DNA of 64,000 bases from Lithospermum erythrorhizon (Eukaryota > Streptophyta > Magnoliopsida > Boraginales > Boraginaceae), in contig JADFUC010002229.1 in assembly GCA_019722365.1 (NCBI GenBank), positions 1 to 64,000 on the forward strand, given 5' to 3'. Below the pieces are notes generated by a model that saw nothing but the letters and a program-made list of their open reading frames with translations, was not told the origin of the DNA and did not search any database. Numbering within the stretch: position 1 is the stretch's first letter; each line of letters opens with the position of its first letter. A program made the translations under genes and the position numbers. Positions 47,832 to 58,026 of this stretch are shown here, piece after piece.

Positions 47832-48947
47832 GTGGACTACAGGAAGATGGCTGGACTTTTTGCTGAAACATGCTTTCTCTCAAATATGGAACCAAAGAAT
47901 GTGAAGGATGCCTTGATGGATGAGAACTGGATCAATGCAATGCAAGAGGAATTGCTACAATTTGAAAGAAATGATGTGTGGGAACTGGTACCAAGGCCTC
48001 AAGAACCTGATAATGGGTGGGCGCCAAAGTGGATCTTTAAGAACAAGTCTGATGAACTTGGAAATGTCAACAGGAATAAAGCTAGATTAGTGGCACAAGG
48101 ATGTACACAAGTGGAAGGAATTGATTTTGAAGAAACATTTGCACTCTTTTCATCAAAGAAAAGGCCGGTGATGGTTGCTCAGATATATGTGGATGACATT
48201 GTTTTTGGGGGAGTGTCAGACCCACTGGTAAAACAGTTTGTTAAACAAATGGAGGCCAAATTCGAGATGAGCATGGTAGGAGAACTTAAATATTTCTTGG
48301 GGATTCAGATAAACCAAATGGAGGATAGCATTTTCATCTCTCAATCCAAGTACGCAAAGAACATTGTGAAGAAGTTTGGTCTGGAATCAGCAAAATCCAA
48401 AAGAACCCCGCTAGCCACTCATGTCAAGATTACCAGAGATGAAGATGGAAAAGAAGTTGATGTCAGCAACTATAGAAGCATGATTGGAAGCCTGCTTTAT
48501 CTAACAGCAAGTAGGTCAGACATGGCTCATTCTGTAGGAGTGTGTGCTAGATATCAAGCTGCTCCCAAGGAAAGTCATTTGAACCTTGTAAAGAGAATCA
48601 TCAAATATGTGCAAGGTACTCTCAACCATGGATTACTGTATACCTTTGATACTAACAACCTTCTTGTAGGATACTATGATCTTGAATTTGGGCATGGAAT
48701 CTTTGAGGATAGAAAAGTACCTCACGGAGGATGTTTTCTTGAAACTTGGTGTCGTGGATTCGGAAGAGCCAGAACTACGTATCCTTATCAAGCTAGCGGA
48801 AAATTTGAATATATTGTTGCTGGAAGTGGCTGTACTCAATTGTTGTGGATGAAGCAGATGCTTGAGGAATATGGTGTCAATCCAAGTGTTATGACATTGT
48901 ACCGTGACAACATGAGTGCCATAAGTATCTCGAAGAATCTGTCTTGA
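47832..48947 (+). pseudogene. SIRE-type RT-RNase H ORF with internal RT deletion (371 aa)
   Basis: This is the longest open frame in the window. Residues 1-110 are the RT N-terminus (ENWINAMQEEL, KWIFKNK, LVAQGCTQVEGIDFEETFA). At about residue 112 the frame jumps to VAQIYVDDIVFGGVSDPLV, so the YVDD catalytic box is intact. About 100 family residues between the two blocks are missing in frame, including the region with the first catalytic Asp and the LYGLKQAPR-type block. Residues 150-250 are the RT thumb/connection (ELKYFLGIQINQMED, TASRSDMAHSVG). 260-371 is RNase H, degenerate where the ARSTAEAEY-like block should be. The deletion leaves the frame open but removes essential parts of the polymerase fold. 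Confidence 0.88.
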
Positions 48948-49090
48948 TATAAGCGAGGACCCGATCAAATGAGCATTAGACATCACTTTGTTAGAAAATT
49001 GGAGCATGTGAATACTGAAAAGCAGATAGCTAACATCTTCACCAAAAGTTGGATGTGAATCGAAATTTAGTGCCTAGGGCGGCCTTAGGA
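48948..49090 (+). pseudogene. End of RNase H, SIRE copy 2
   Basis: After the stop at 48947 a shifted frame continues with an RHHFVRKLEHVNTEKQIANIF-like tail (first part IRHHF, then NIFTK), the usual C-terminus of copia RNase H. Equivalent to DILTKGLD at about 30040 in copy 1. Confidence 0.7.
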
Positions 49091-49194
49091 TTGTGTGTGT
49101 TATGGAGAAATAATTACCTCGGTATAACGCTCTTGAGAGAGCAAATGTTATAGCGGTCGGATAACTAATAGCTCAGCGGTTATTTTTACGTAAA

Positions 49195-51386
49195 TTGGCG
49201 GTTAATAAGAAATTGATTGCATACGGCTTTATTATTGAAGCATTGAAAGTTTCTTTCACGCTCCACAATACACTCGACCCGCTCGCACAATTTTATTACG
49301 ATCACATTTTCGAACTTCTTCACGTTCAAATCATCATCGTCCCAAAAATTCTTCCAAAATCCTTTACACCAACATCAAATTTCCTCTCTACAATAAAATG
49401 GTCAAAACAAGAGGAGGCATTTCTTGTACAAGTAAGAAAGACAGAGGCGGTCAAGAGTCAAATTCTTCAAGACCTACTAGGGTTAATGAAAAGGGAGAAA
49501 CCGTACGCTTTTCGGTCGTTCCTCACTACGGACAGCCTTGAGAAGTTTCGACCAAGAAACTGATGTTTTTTATTCTTTGCCATGGAAGGACAATGTTGTT
49601 TCAGAGAATCAAGCTTCGGAGCCTAAAGTTGATTCTCAAGCACAACGGAGTGTTACAGATGGAGATGTGGTATCGTGTCCTCGACGGATGATGGCAGCAG
49701 TAAGAATCCTAATCCTAATTCTATTTCAATTGAGAAAGTTGCTAGTACAGAAACCCTAATTAGCCAGATTGGGGAAAATCAGGACTATAGAAATATAGGT
49801 TCCCAACATGTAAGAGTTGAGGAAATTGTAGAGAATGTTAACTCTCTAAGAAGAGTGCGAATTTCTTTGAGAATGTCGACAGTGTCAAAGGACACTTGAT
49901 TGAGACCGGTCTTAGAAATGCGCTAAGAGTCAGAGTTCGATTAAGGCTAAAATTTTGGATGTGTTAAAGAATAATCACGAAGGTCGTGGATTAAGAGGGT
50001 TCTGAGAAAACAAAAGGCACATTCGACATTTTCCTAGAACTGTTAATCCAACTATAAAGGGTAATAAGGATGATTCTTCAGAAAAGGATCAAGATGATGA
50101 GGTTGTGGTTGTGTCTTCAACTGCTGGTCGGATGAGGACTAGGGCAAGTACTGCTGCCCTTGAAGAGAAGAGAGCTGCATTTGATGTAGGGAGAGATAGG
50201 GGTAAATCTGCAGAACCCATGGACTTGGAGGATTTGGAGTTATTGATTGAGAAGAAAAAGGCTACTGAAAAGGGGAAGGGTAAGAGGGGAAGGGTAAGAG
50301 ACCTTGTTCTGGGAAATCAAAAGAAGGGGATGTACCCAAGAAAAGGAAAGGAGTTGTCATCTCTGAACCTTCACATGGCAGAGCTAAGGACAATTTTATT
50401 GTTGATGATGTTGAGGAGTCTGAACAGGAAGATGCTACTTATCTTGCTAGGAGAAAATCAAAAGGAAAAATGAAGATCAATGATGATAGGAATAGGATCA
50501 ATAATAGGAGGATAGCCAAGGGGATTGAAGAGATGTCTACTGAGGGAGTAGAGTTCAATTCTGAAGAGAATGAAACTAGATGGAACTCTGTGTGTGCTAG
50601 GAATATTCTTCCTGAGAGGTACCTCTCTGAGGCTACCATGAAGAATCAGACTTACATGGATATCATTTAAGAGTCAGGGATGCTGGCCATTTTTGATGAA
50701 ATTGGCCCACATTGGCCAAGCATTGTGAGAGAATTCATCTGCAACCTCTCTGAAGATATTATTGATCCATCCAGCTCTATGTTTCATAAAGTAAAGATGA
50801 GGGGTAAGCTATTTAATTTTAGTCCAGCTTTGATCAACTAGCATTATGGGGTACAGAATGATGGGATCACTGGATCGGTCCTGAAGCTAAATGACTTCAT
50901 CAAGACCATGACTGATGGTGTGTTGACTGAATTGCCAATCTGGTCCCAACCTCCAACAATACCAATGTTAGTGAAGGTGTAGGGAGAATGTTGTATGTCA
51001 TGGGATCTGATCAGGAGATGAACTTTGGGAGAGTGATATTTGATCAAATTGTGGATCACTCAAGAACTGGAGCAAAACTGAAGCCCATTGGCTTTCCTAG
51101 CCTGATATGTAGTCTGCTGATTCCCCAACATCCTGAGATCTTGAAAGCTGCAGATGGTCCTGGAGAAGATGCTAAGCCTCTTACTATCACTGACAAGCTG
51201 ATGTCTGGGAAACGAGTAGTGGATGTGGAGGTCAAAGATGCTGGACAATCTGCTGTTGTACCTGAGGGGGAGGCTGTTGTCTTGCTGATCAAGGCTTATG
51301 AAGAGGAACTGAAAATGCTGGAGGTGGATATTCGGCTAAAGCAGAACAAAGTGGCTGAGTTGAAAGCCAAAATTCAAGCCTTATGA
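49195..51386 (+). pseudogene. Extra 3' ORF region of SIRE copy 2 (plant-transposon-protein-like)
   Basis: Broken frames encode a protein larger than 500 residues. An ATG at 49400 starts MVKTRGGISCTSKK. 50105-50473 is acidic and basic low-complexity sequence (STAGRMRTRASTAALEEKRA). 50560-50990 reads RNILPERYLSEATM, GPHWPSIVREF and GKLFNFSPALIN in two frames, resembling the putative plant transposon protein domain often found in this 3' ORF. 50988-51386 is a 132-codon intact end (FDQIVDHSRTGAKLKPIGFP) closing in a coiled coil (LEVDIRLKQNKVAELKAKI). No signal peptide or transmembrane helix is seen. The role in the element's life cycle is unknown. Confidence 0.75.
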
Positions 51387-51708
51387 GCCAGCTTTCCCTC
51401 AGCATCCAATGATCCTACCTCTAATGTTGCAGAAGATCCTACTCAGTCTCATGTGTAATTTGCTTTGGGCCCATTTTATGACAAATAGGGGGAGTATGTT
51501 GTGTTTTAACCCCTTATTTGTCTTGGATAATATTTTATTTTCTATTACATTTGGATATCCTTTGACATTTCTTCTTCGGCGGTTAGTGCGACAACTTTGT
51601 GTACTAATGTTTGTTTGTTGATTTGCTGTTTTAACACTTGTGTCTTGACGTGGAGGATTTTTTTTGAAGGCCTTGGAGGATTGTTTGTTGAAGGCATTGG
51701 GGGATTTG

Positions 51709-52475
51709 TCATGTATTATCTACGACCAAAATATGTCAACGATGAGAACTTCGGATAATACCAGCTTGCATGTCAGTTCGAGGAGATATATGCGTATAAA
51801 GAATAGGTGATATGAAGATCTAAATATATTCCTTGAAGATCAAGTTACTAATAAGGCAAGCATTGGAGTCATATTAGGACTCGTATACTTATGGCAGGCG
51901 GTGGATCTCAAATCAAAGACCTTACTATATTGAAGACCCGAAACCTACTGACACACACTATATAAAGCGTTGGTTTAAAATTAAAACCACCGAAATAATT
52001 TATTTACAACAAAGCATTCTTGCATTGATAGAGACAAATTTTTAATTTATTTAGTGTAGGTCGCTTGTGTTAGAAGAGCATAATCTTTTAAATGTGCGAT
52101 TGTTATACACTCGTTGAAACTAATCATTGAGCTTTAAATTCGAATTATTGTAAAGTCCAAGCAACGGGAGAGTGTTGACGAGAGAAGGAGAATAGGTGGA
52201 TCCTGGTCTTGAAAAGTAAAATTGAAGGTTAGTTAGAGTAGAATGGGCATTTTTGTAAGACCACTTGTAATTACTTAAATTATTATAGTGGAAGTTCTCC
52301 TGGGCAATTGCCCCCGGACGTATGTGCAACTCTAGCCTTTGAGCGGGTTACCAATCTCGGAGTTATTTACTTTATAGCCGTTTATTTATTTATTTTGTTT
52401 TGCTTAAGCGTAAGTCCCGAAGGTGTCGGTGACTATTGGTTGGACACTTATTTACTAAAGCGAGTTCACTTTTCG
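51709..52475 (+). repeat. 3' LTR of SIRE copy 2, shared with a tandem partial copy
   Basis: Starts TGTCATGTATTATC after the purine tract TTGGGGGATT and ends CACTTTTCG. Partner of 43870-44672. It is followed by another primer-site leader rather than by host DNA, so it also acts as the 5' LTR of a truncated second unit. Confidence 0.9.
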
Positions 52476-52899
52476 ATTGGTATCGGAGGCGGGCACTCGA
52501 CATATGGTGATTTGAGTGAACTCATAAACAAAATAAAAAAATGGGAAACTAATAAATGAGGATCGATCCTGAGACCACCGCGAATTGGATGGAGAAAGGT
52601 ATCCATCTTGGAAGGCGGAATGGCCTTTTTTAAAATAAGTTGATTCCAAAATATGGAATCTTTGTAATTTCTAATGCAAGGCCGGCGAAGAGGATGGAAG
52701 AGTTGTGAAGGAAGGGACTCCGACAAAGGATGAGTTAGCTCTTGAAAATATGAGCCACGAATGCCATTTCACATTTGTTGACCCCTAATGTGTTCAAGAT
52801 GATTAGTAATTTGCACTGTTGCTAAGGAAGCATGGGAAATATTGCAAACATCTTACATGAAGAAGCATCAAGGTTAAGATGTCAAGGCTTGACAACTAA
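52476..52899 (+). repeat. Duplicate SIRE leader and gag start after the 3' LTR
   Basis: Repeats 44673-45130 in order: primer-site leader, CGGGCACTCGACATA, TTTGAGTGAACTCATAAACA, GATTCCAAAATATG, GGATGAGTTAGCTCTTG, TTGCTAAGGAAGCATGG and GTCAAGGCTTGACAACTAA. It breaks off at about 52899. Confidence 0.9.
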
Positions 52900-52904
52900 G
52901 TAGA

Positions 52905-53039
52905 TGGGAGGCTGGTTTACCCGATCCTCGGAGTTATTTCTTTTATAGCGTTTATTTATTTATTGTGTTTTAGCAAGCTGTGAATCAGTGTCGGTGGTTT
53001 GGACACTTATTTGTTCTTCAAACAGGATTCACTTTTCGA
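52905..53039 (+). repeat. Third SIRE LTR fragment (3' end only)
   Basis: Matches the last ~140 bp of the SIRE copy-2 LTRs: CTCGGAGTTATTTxxTTTATAGC, GTTTATTTATTTATT, GGACACTTATTT and TTCACTTTTCG. It sits directly after the truncated gag start and directly before the LINE relic. Confidence 0.85.
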
Positions 53040-53358
53040 GGATCGATTGGGAATTTTTTACATTTAGAAATGTTTGAAGGAGGTTTGGATTTGGCCTACG
53101 TCATTTCAATCTAGTTTTTCTAGATAGAAACGTTGGGGACTCTTTCAATATTAAACGAAATTAATAAGGCCATGTTATGGAGAGTGGGATCAAGGAGAGG
53201 TATCAATATCTGGAATGATTGGTGGATTGATAACAAAAGAAAATTTAATAAAGAATCGTACAATTGGATCTTTAATCCGTCATATCTGACGATGTTCGGA
53301 AGGCTGCAAATACATGTTAGTCACTGGCATACTTTGTTTCTTAACTCTCTTTTTCCTG

Positions 53359-53618
53359 GTTATTGTTAAGCATGTTGCAGTGTCCAAATGCGTCAGGACT
53401 TAGTTTGCGAGTGGTGGCGCTTGGGCTACTTATTGTAGTACTATGATCTTGAATTGGTGGTATCCTGAAGTTTGGTTAACTTTTTATGACATCCCTGAGT
53501 ACCGATTCTCTTGTAATAGGATTCAAACTCTTGTACTATTATGTTATATAAATACTCACAGGTTAATCATCACACTGATTGATGATAGGCGAGAAATATC
53601 TTCTTCTATTTCCTATCA
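53359..53618 (+). repeat. Target duplication and 5' LTR of nested copia
   Basis: GTTAT duplication at 53359-53363, LTR from 53364. Shared with the 3' LTR: GGACTTAGTT, TTCTCTTGTAAT/TTCTTTTGTAAT-type, AAACTCTTGTACTATTATGTT, TATAAATAC and ATATCTTCTTCTATTT. TGATATAGCAAGGC after the LTR is a decayed primer site. Confidence 0.92.
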
Positions 53619-53899
53619 TGATATAGCAAGGCAAGAAACGATCTGCTAATTACGTTTTTGCATACTCCTTTTCTTCCTCGGTCCACCATATGTCCACTTC
53701 ATTTCTTCTCACATGACTAATTCCGCTTTCTTCCTCGCTCTGCTCCGGCCAGGCTACATTAAAAACTCCTTGAGCTCATACCACACCATCACTAATCGTC
53801 CACCGCCACCTTAATTTACCCTTTATTAATACACTTGATATATGTTAAAAACTCTGTTGCCACTTGAGCTCGCATATACAAATTACCTTAATTTGGAAA

Positions 53900-55320
53900 A
53901 GGTGATTCAAGCATTTTTTAGGCCATTAAAATAAGCGTCGCAGTCGATGGCACTCTACACCGTCCACTAATGGCCCACCCACAACTCGACACTTGGATTC
54001 AATGTGATAACTTAGTGCAATCTTGGATTCATGCCACCCTTTTTTTACCCGTGCTCGAAACGCTTCTCAATCACGATTGCACAAGTGCGTGTGATGCTTC
54101 AAACACTCTTAACCAAGTCTTTTTGGATCATGCTCAACCTACTTGCATGAATCTTCGTTCCAAGTTTGAGCGTTTGCAAAGTTTGGGCGTTTCTGAAGGT
54201 GCCACCCCATGGTAGGCCTCTATGATTCATGGCCTCAGGTATTCTTTTCGCCTTCTTTGAGAACCATTAGGTAGCCGGTGATCTCATTAGTCAACTCCTC
54301 TTGGGATTGCCACCCAGTTTAACTCCGTTTGTTGGTTATCAACAACACATGACTAATGCCTTCTTTTTCCGCTCTTCGTCCCATTACTCTTTTAGTAGAG
54401 ATGATCGTATTACTCTTCTCCAAGCGAGAGTACTTGTGCCTCCTCCCCAAGCATAGTGTATTATACTCGCGCCACCAATCAACCTCCTCGCCTCTTCCTC
54501 AGAACAAGGGAGGATCCTTCTCCAATAACAGGGGTCGCTTAGCCCCAAATCGTGGTAGATATCAAAATTATCGTTACCCGGTAGCCTCGGTTGCCTTGAT
54601 AGCGTCACGAAATCAGCGGGTAAGGCTCAATACTCACTTCAAGATGGCATTCTTGGCCAAGGTCCTAACTCAACTCCCCTACTTAAAAATACCAATCAAT
54701 GTTGAATTTGTAAGCGGCACAATCACACCGATATGGAGTGTACTCAGCAGTTCAATCATTCGTATACGCTGGTCAGACCTCTTCCAGATGCTTTCGGCAT
54801 CATGCGGAAACCAACGTCTTGATAATAACTACCTTGTCAATTCTAATCCTCATCTTTTTTCGTTGAAGGATCCAAAACTGGCTGACTCCCTCATTAGTAT
54901 TAATGGGTCTTTATACCTCTCATTTCGTCGTCCTCGACATTAGCCTATGCGTCTGCTCTGTCACTTTCTTGATCCAGCCAAATACTTGATCGTGATGTCA
55001 CTTTCGCGTGTCTTTGTTCCCCTACGTACAGCCTCAATTTACGCAATTTCAGCTTCTTATTCCTTGTGGAACAAGCGTCTCCGCATCCAGGGACCGATGT
55101 ATTACACGGCTTGAGTTAGGGAGTCAAAAACATAGTAATTCTTTGGATTCTCGAACCCCGTTGTAATGTTTGCAAACTTGCAAAGCAATCTAAATTATCT
55201 TCTTCCTAATTCTCGATCCCCATTATCTTTTTAATTCATTATGATGTTTGGCAATCTCAATTATCTCCCTGGGAATCGTGGGCTACTAACTTTTTAGATG
55301 TCTGATTTTGTAGGGTTTGT
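53900..55320 (+). pseudogene. Nested copia gag and pre-integrase remnant
   Basis: 53970-54215 gives LDTWIQCDNLVQSWIHATL and LRSKFERLQSLG, the copia gag (UBN2) domain. At about 54480-54560 the Pro/Arg-rich linker NNRGRLAPNRGRYQNYR appears, and near 54707-54750 a knuckle remnant ICKRHNHTDMEC whose first Cys is followed by a stop. 55150-55300 holds CNVCKLAKQSK-like pre-integrase sequence and the start of integrase in broken frames. Nothing of the integrase catalytic core follows. Confidence 0.8.
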
Positions 55321-56422
55321 CGCCCGAGGCAACCGTTAACTTTAATATGATTACGATCGAAACAACAGTTAGTGAAACTTCATACCTTTGAGTTTACATA
55401 TAGCTCAATTTCTTCTCGAGATAGATATGTTTGGAGACAAACTAAAAAGTAAAAGGTTAATTTGGATTTGCAACTCTCACTGTAATCATGCTAGAATATA
55501 CATGTTTTGTCTTTTTGTTTATGTGTGTGTGAATTCGGGTTTTTAGTCATTTGGAATCCTTGAAGGTAATATTTTCTACTTTTTGCAACATCAACTTTTA
55601 ATCATTGAGGACAATGTACTATTTAGGTTAGGGGGAGAGGATTAGTGGAATATATGAAATATCTCTTTAAAAAATTTGGATGTCACACAAAGACGGCGAG
55701 AGTAAAGGGGTGTACTTGACCAAGGCGCACAAAAACACATCCTTTTAGGCTTACTTGAACTCCTTAACTTCAATATGTGCAATTAATTAAACTTGACACA
55801 TATCACTTCTATGTTTGTTGAGTATTATCTAATGGTTCTTTATAAGTCATCCTCACTTCACACATACACAATGACAAAAGACTATGGATTGTAAAACGGA
55901 ATAATTCTCTTCCGCCTCTTATTTTGCAAATGGATTTAAAACTTAATTGTTTAAAAAAATGATAAATAAGATTTGCATTTGATATTCAATTCTTGTTTAG
56001 TAGAGATCATAAATCCACCTGGTAATTTGTGACCGATATTATGCTTGAACATTCTTTCTTGGTGTGATACTACGTCATGAATTATTTTCTCTGAACTTGT
56101 TTGAATCTTGTCTTTGTCGCTTGTATGTAGACATGCAAATGATGAAGGCACTTAGATTTACCTCAGCTCTCTATAAAGCTCACACAAAATTTTATCCTTA
56201 GTGAACCTGAGTCTAAATGAATTTTGTCTAAATGAATTTTTTTTTTTTACTAAACCACCTTATGAGCCTATAATAAAATTAATTCATGATTGTCCGTCCT
56301 CAAAGTGTCTAACTTGAATTATTCTTGTAATGATGGTTTGTTCACAAAAATGAATGTGTAAGAAAAGTTAAGTGTTCCAAAAAAAAAACAAAAAACAAAA
56401 GTGAAGAGAAGAAACGAGTCGA

Positions 56423-56475
<53 letters not shown>

Positions 56476-57240
56476 GGAGAATGATGTAGAAGATGAAGAA
56501 TGGAATTAAAGAAAGATCTGAGGAGTAGAGGCCTAAGTGTAATTGTTCTTACAAGGGAGTAGTCATTATTACACATCTCCTTGACTTTAGTTCGAGCCAA
56601 ATATATTCCTATCCTGCGCCCTAAGCCGCAGACTGACTGATAAAGACGAAGTCGACTTATGTTGCATGTTTGAAGTCCAATCTTGCAAGTTTGAAGTCCA
56701 ATTATACTAACAAATGTCAGGCTTACATTGTTGTCCTATTTGCTTATGGATGAGTTTTTGATTATACCACAATTTTGTATTTGGACAATATCTTGAACTA
56801 AAAATAATCAGTGATCCATTCGATTATAGTGAATCGATAACTCATTGGAGTTCTGAAGTTGTATTCAAATCCAAAAGGCTAAAAATATCTCCATCGATAA
56901 TTCAAAATGACAATAAATGTGGATGTTCAGTTTCAAACTTTGGAGCACATAGTTTGACATTTTATTCCTCATAATTCACACAAAAATTGTGGATTATGAC
57001 AAGGCCAAGCTGAAATGATGCTCAAGAGATCCATAAATTCGGTTTAAGAAGATTAAGTCCATTTAATAAATACAAGTGGAGACATGGTGTGTTCAAATTA
57101 TTAATGCAATACGCCTAAAGATCAATAAGTCAAATTATTAATGAAATCTTGCCAAGATCAAATAATTGTTAATCAACATTCTCAATTTATGCACGCGCCA
57201 GCCACGTCATATGAAGCTAGCTGTAAAGCGAATTCTTATT
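55320..57240 (+). mobile_element. Athila-like gypsy 3' fragment inside the copia element
   Basis: 55590-55640 contains AATCATTGAGGACAATGTAC then TTTAGGTTAGGGGGAG, the conserved junction at the 3' end of Athila-type internal regions. 56676-57165 is the same LTR segment as 33868-34325 (shared CCAATCTTGCAAGTTTG, AAAAGGCTAAAAATATCTCC and AAGTCCATTTAATAAA). The fragment ends by about 57240, where copia RNase H sequence begins. Only a non-coding 3' piece is present. Confidence 0.75.
56424..56472. repeat. (AT)n microsatellite, about 24 units
   Basis: Uninterrupted TA/AT dinucleotide run of roughly 48 bp, inside the Athila-like 3' fragment. Confidence 0.97.
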
Positions 57241-57254
57241 TATCTTTCTAGTAC

Positions 57255-57768
57255 GAAATCTCATGAAAATTGTTTTGTGTGCCTACTTTTGTGAACTTGT
57301 ATGTACCTGGTCCCGATTGGGCGGGTTGCCTCATTTCACGGCATTCCACTTCGGGGTATTGTATCTCTTTTTGTGAGATAATCTCATTACTTGGTCTTCT
57401 AAGAAATAGGTGATCGTGGCTCACTCCAACAGCGAGGCCGAGTATAGATTTCTTGCATCGGCCATGACTAAACTTACTTGGATTCAAATTTTGTTATGTG
57501 ATCTTCAGATTTCCTTGCCTCGTTCAAGTAGCTTACTGTGATAATATTGTTGCAACGTACCTGGCTTTCTGATCACGTGATCCGTTCTCGAGCCGTTAGC
57601 ATTGGCTATCGTTTAAGTTAGGAAAAGTTATTTGTAGGTGCCTTATGTGTTGTCCATGTTCCAACACATGCTCAATTGGAAGATGTTTTTACTAAGGCTC
57701 TTTCTGGTCCAAAGTTTCGTCGGCTCTTTCAATGGTTTACGTCTTAGGCAGTCTGATTGAGGGGAGAA
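57255..57768 (+). pseudogene. Nested copia RNase H remnant and polypurine tract
   Basis: From about 57300 the frames show DWAGC-like and STSGYC-like blocks, then IVAHSNSEAEYRFLASAM with the catalytic Glu segment. It closes with VHVPTHAQLEDVFTKALSG, the canonical copia RNase H end. A stop (TAG) precedes CAGTCTGATTGAGGGGAGAA, the plus-strand primer. It is broken by stops near 57540. Confidence 0.87.
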
Positions 57769-58026
57769 TGTTAAGCATGTTGTGTCTAGATGGGTAGGAC
57801 TTAGTTGGCAGAGTGGTTGGCATATAACGTACTACTTGTTAATTGTTATGATTTTGTATTGGTAGCTATCACATGGCTTGGTTGCATTTTGTTAGACTTA
57901 TCAGCTGCGATTCTCTTTTGTAATGAGGATTTAAACTCTTGTACTATTATGTTCTATAAATACAGCAGTTACTCATCATAATTGATGATGAGCCATAAAT
58001 ATCTTCTTCTATTTGCTATCAGTTAT
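57769..58026 (+). repeat. 3' LTR of nested copia and target duplication
   Basis: TGTTAAGCATGTTGTG to GCTATCA at 58021, then the duplicated GTTAT at 58022-58026. Differs from the 5' LTR by numerous small changes. Confidence 0.92.

Larger units (their letters stand above)
43870..52475 (+). mobile_element. SIRE/Maximus-type Ty1/copia element, copy 2
   Basis: LTRs at about 43870-44672 and 51709-52475 flank gag, pol and an extra 3' ORF region (8.6 kb). After the 5' LTR the leader reads ATTGAGTATCGAGGCGGGC; after the 3' LTR the same leader reads ATTGGTATCGGAGGCGGGC, a variant of the Met-tRNA primer site. The tract TTGGGGGATT precedes the 3' LTR. It belongs to the same lineage as copy 1 (shared GGVSxxLVKQFVxQMEA and FEMSMVGELKYFLG in RT) but is better preserved. 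Frame breaks in gag and integrase and an internal RT deletion exclude autonomous activity. Confidence 0.92.
53364..58021 (+). mobile_element. Ty1/copia element inserted in the LINE relic (TSD GTTAT)
   Basis: LTRs of about 254 bp (53364-53618 and 57769-58021) begin TGTTAAGCATGTTG and end CTATCA. The 5-bp target duplication is perfect: GTTAT at 53359-53363 and again at 58022-58026. GAGGGGAGAA forms the polypurine tract just before the 3' LTR. Internal remains include gag, zinc knuckle, pre-integrase and RNase H. Integrase core and RT are missing, and the gap is occupied by an Athila-like fragment (about 55320-57240). Confidence 0.93.

Noticed and set aside
48633..49007. 124-codon minus-strand ORF
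   Set aside because: Antisense shadow of the copia RNase H coding sequence.
54356..54943. 195-codon ORF inside the nested copia
   Set aside because: This frame has little family resemblance; the gag linker and zinc-knuckle remnants are partly in other frames, so the ORF as a whole is not a gene.
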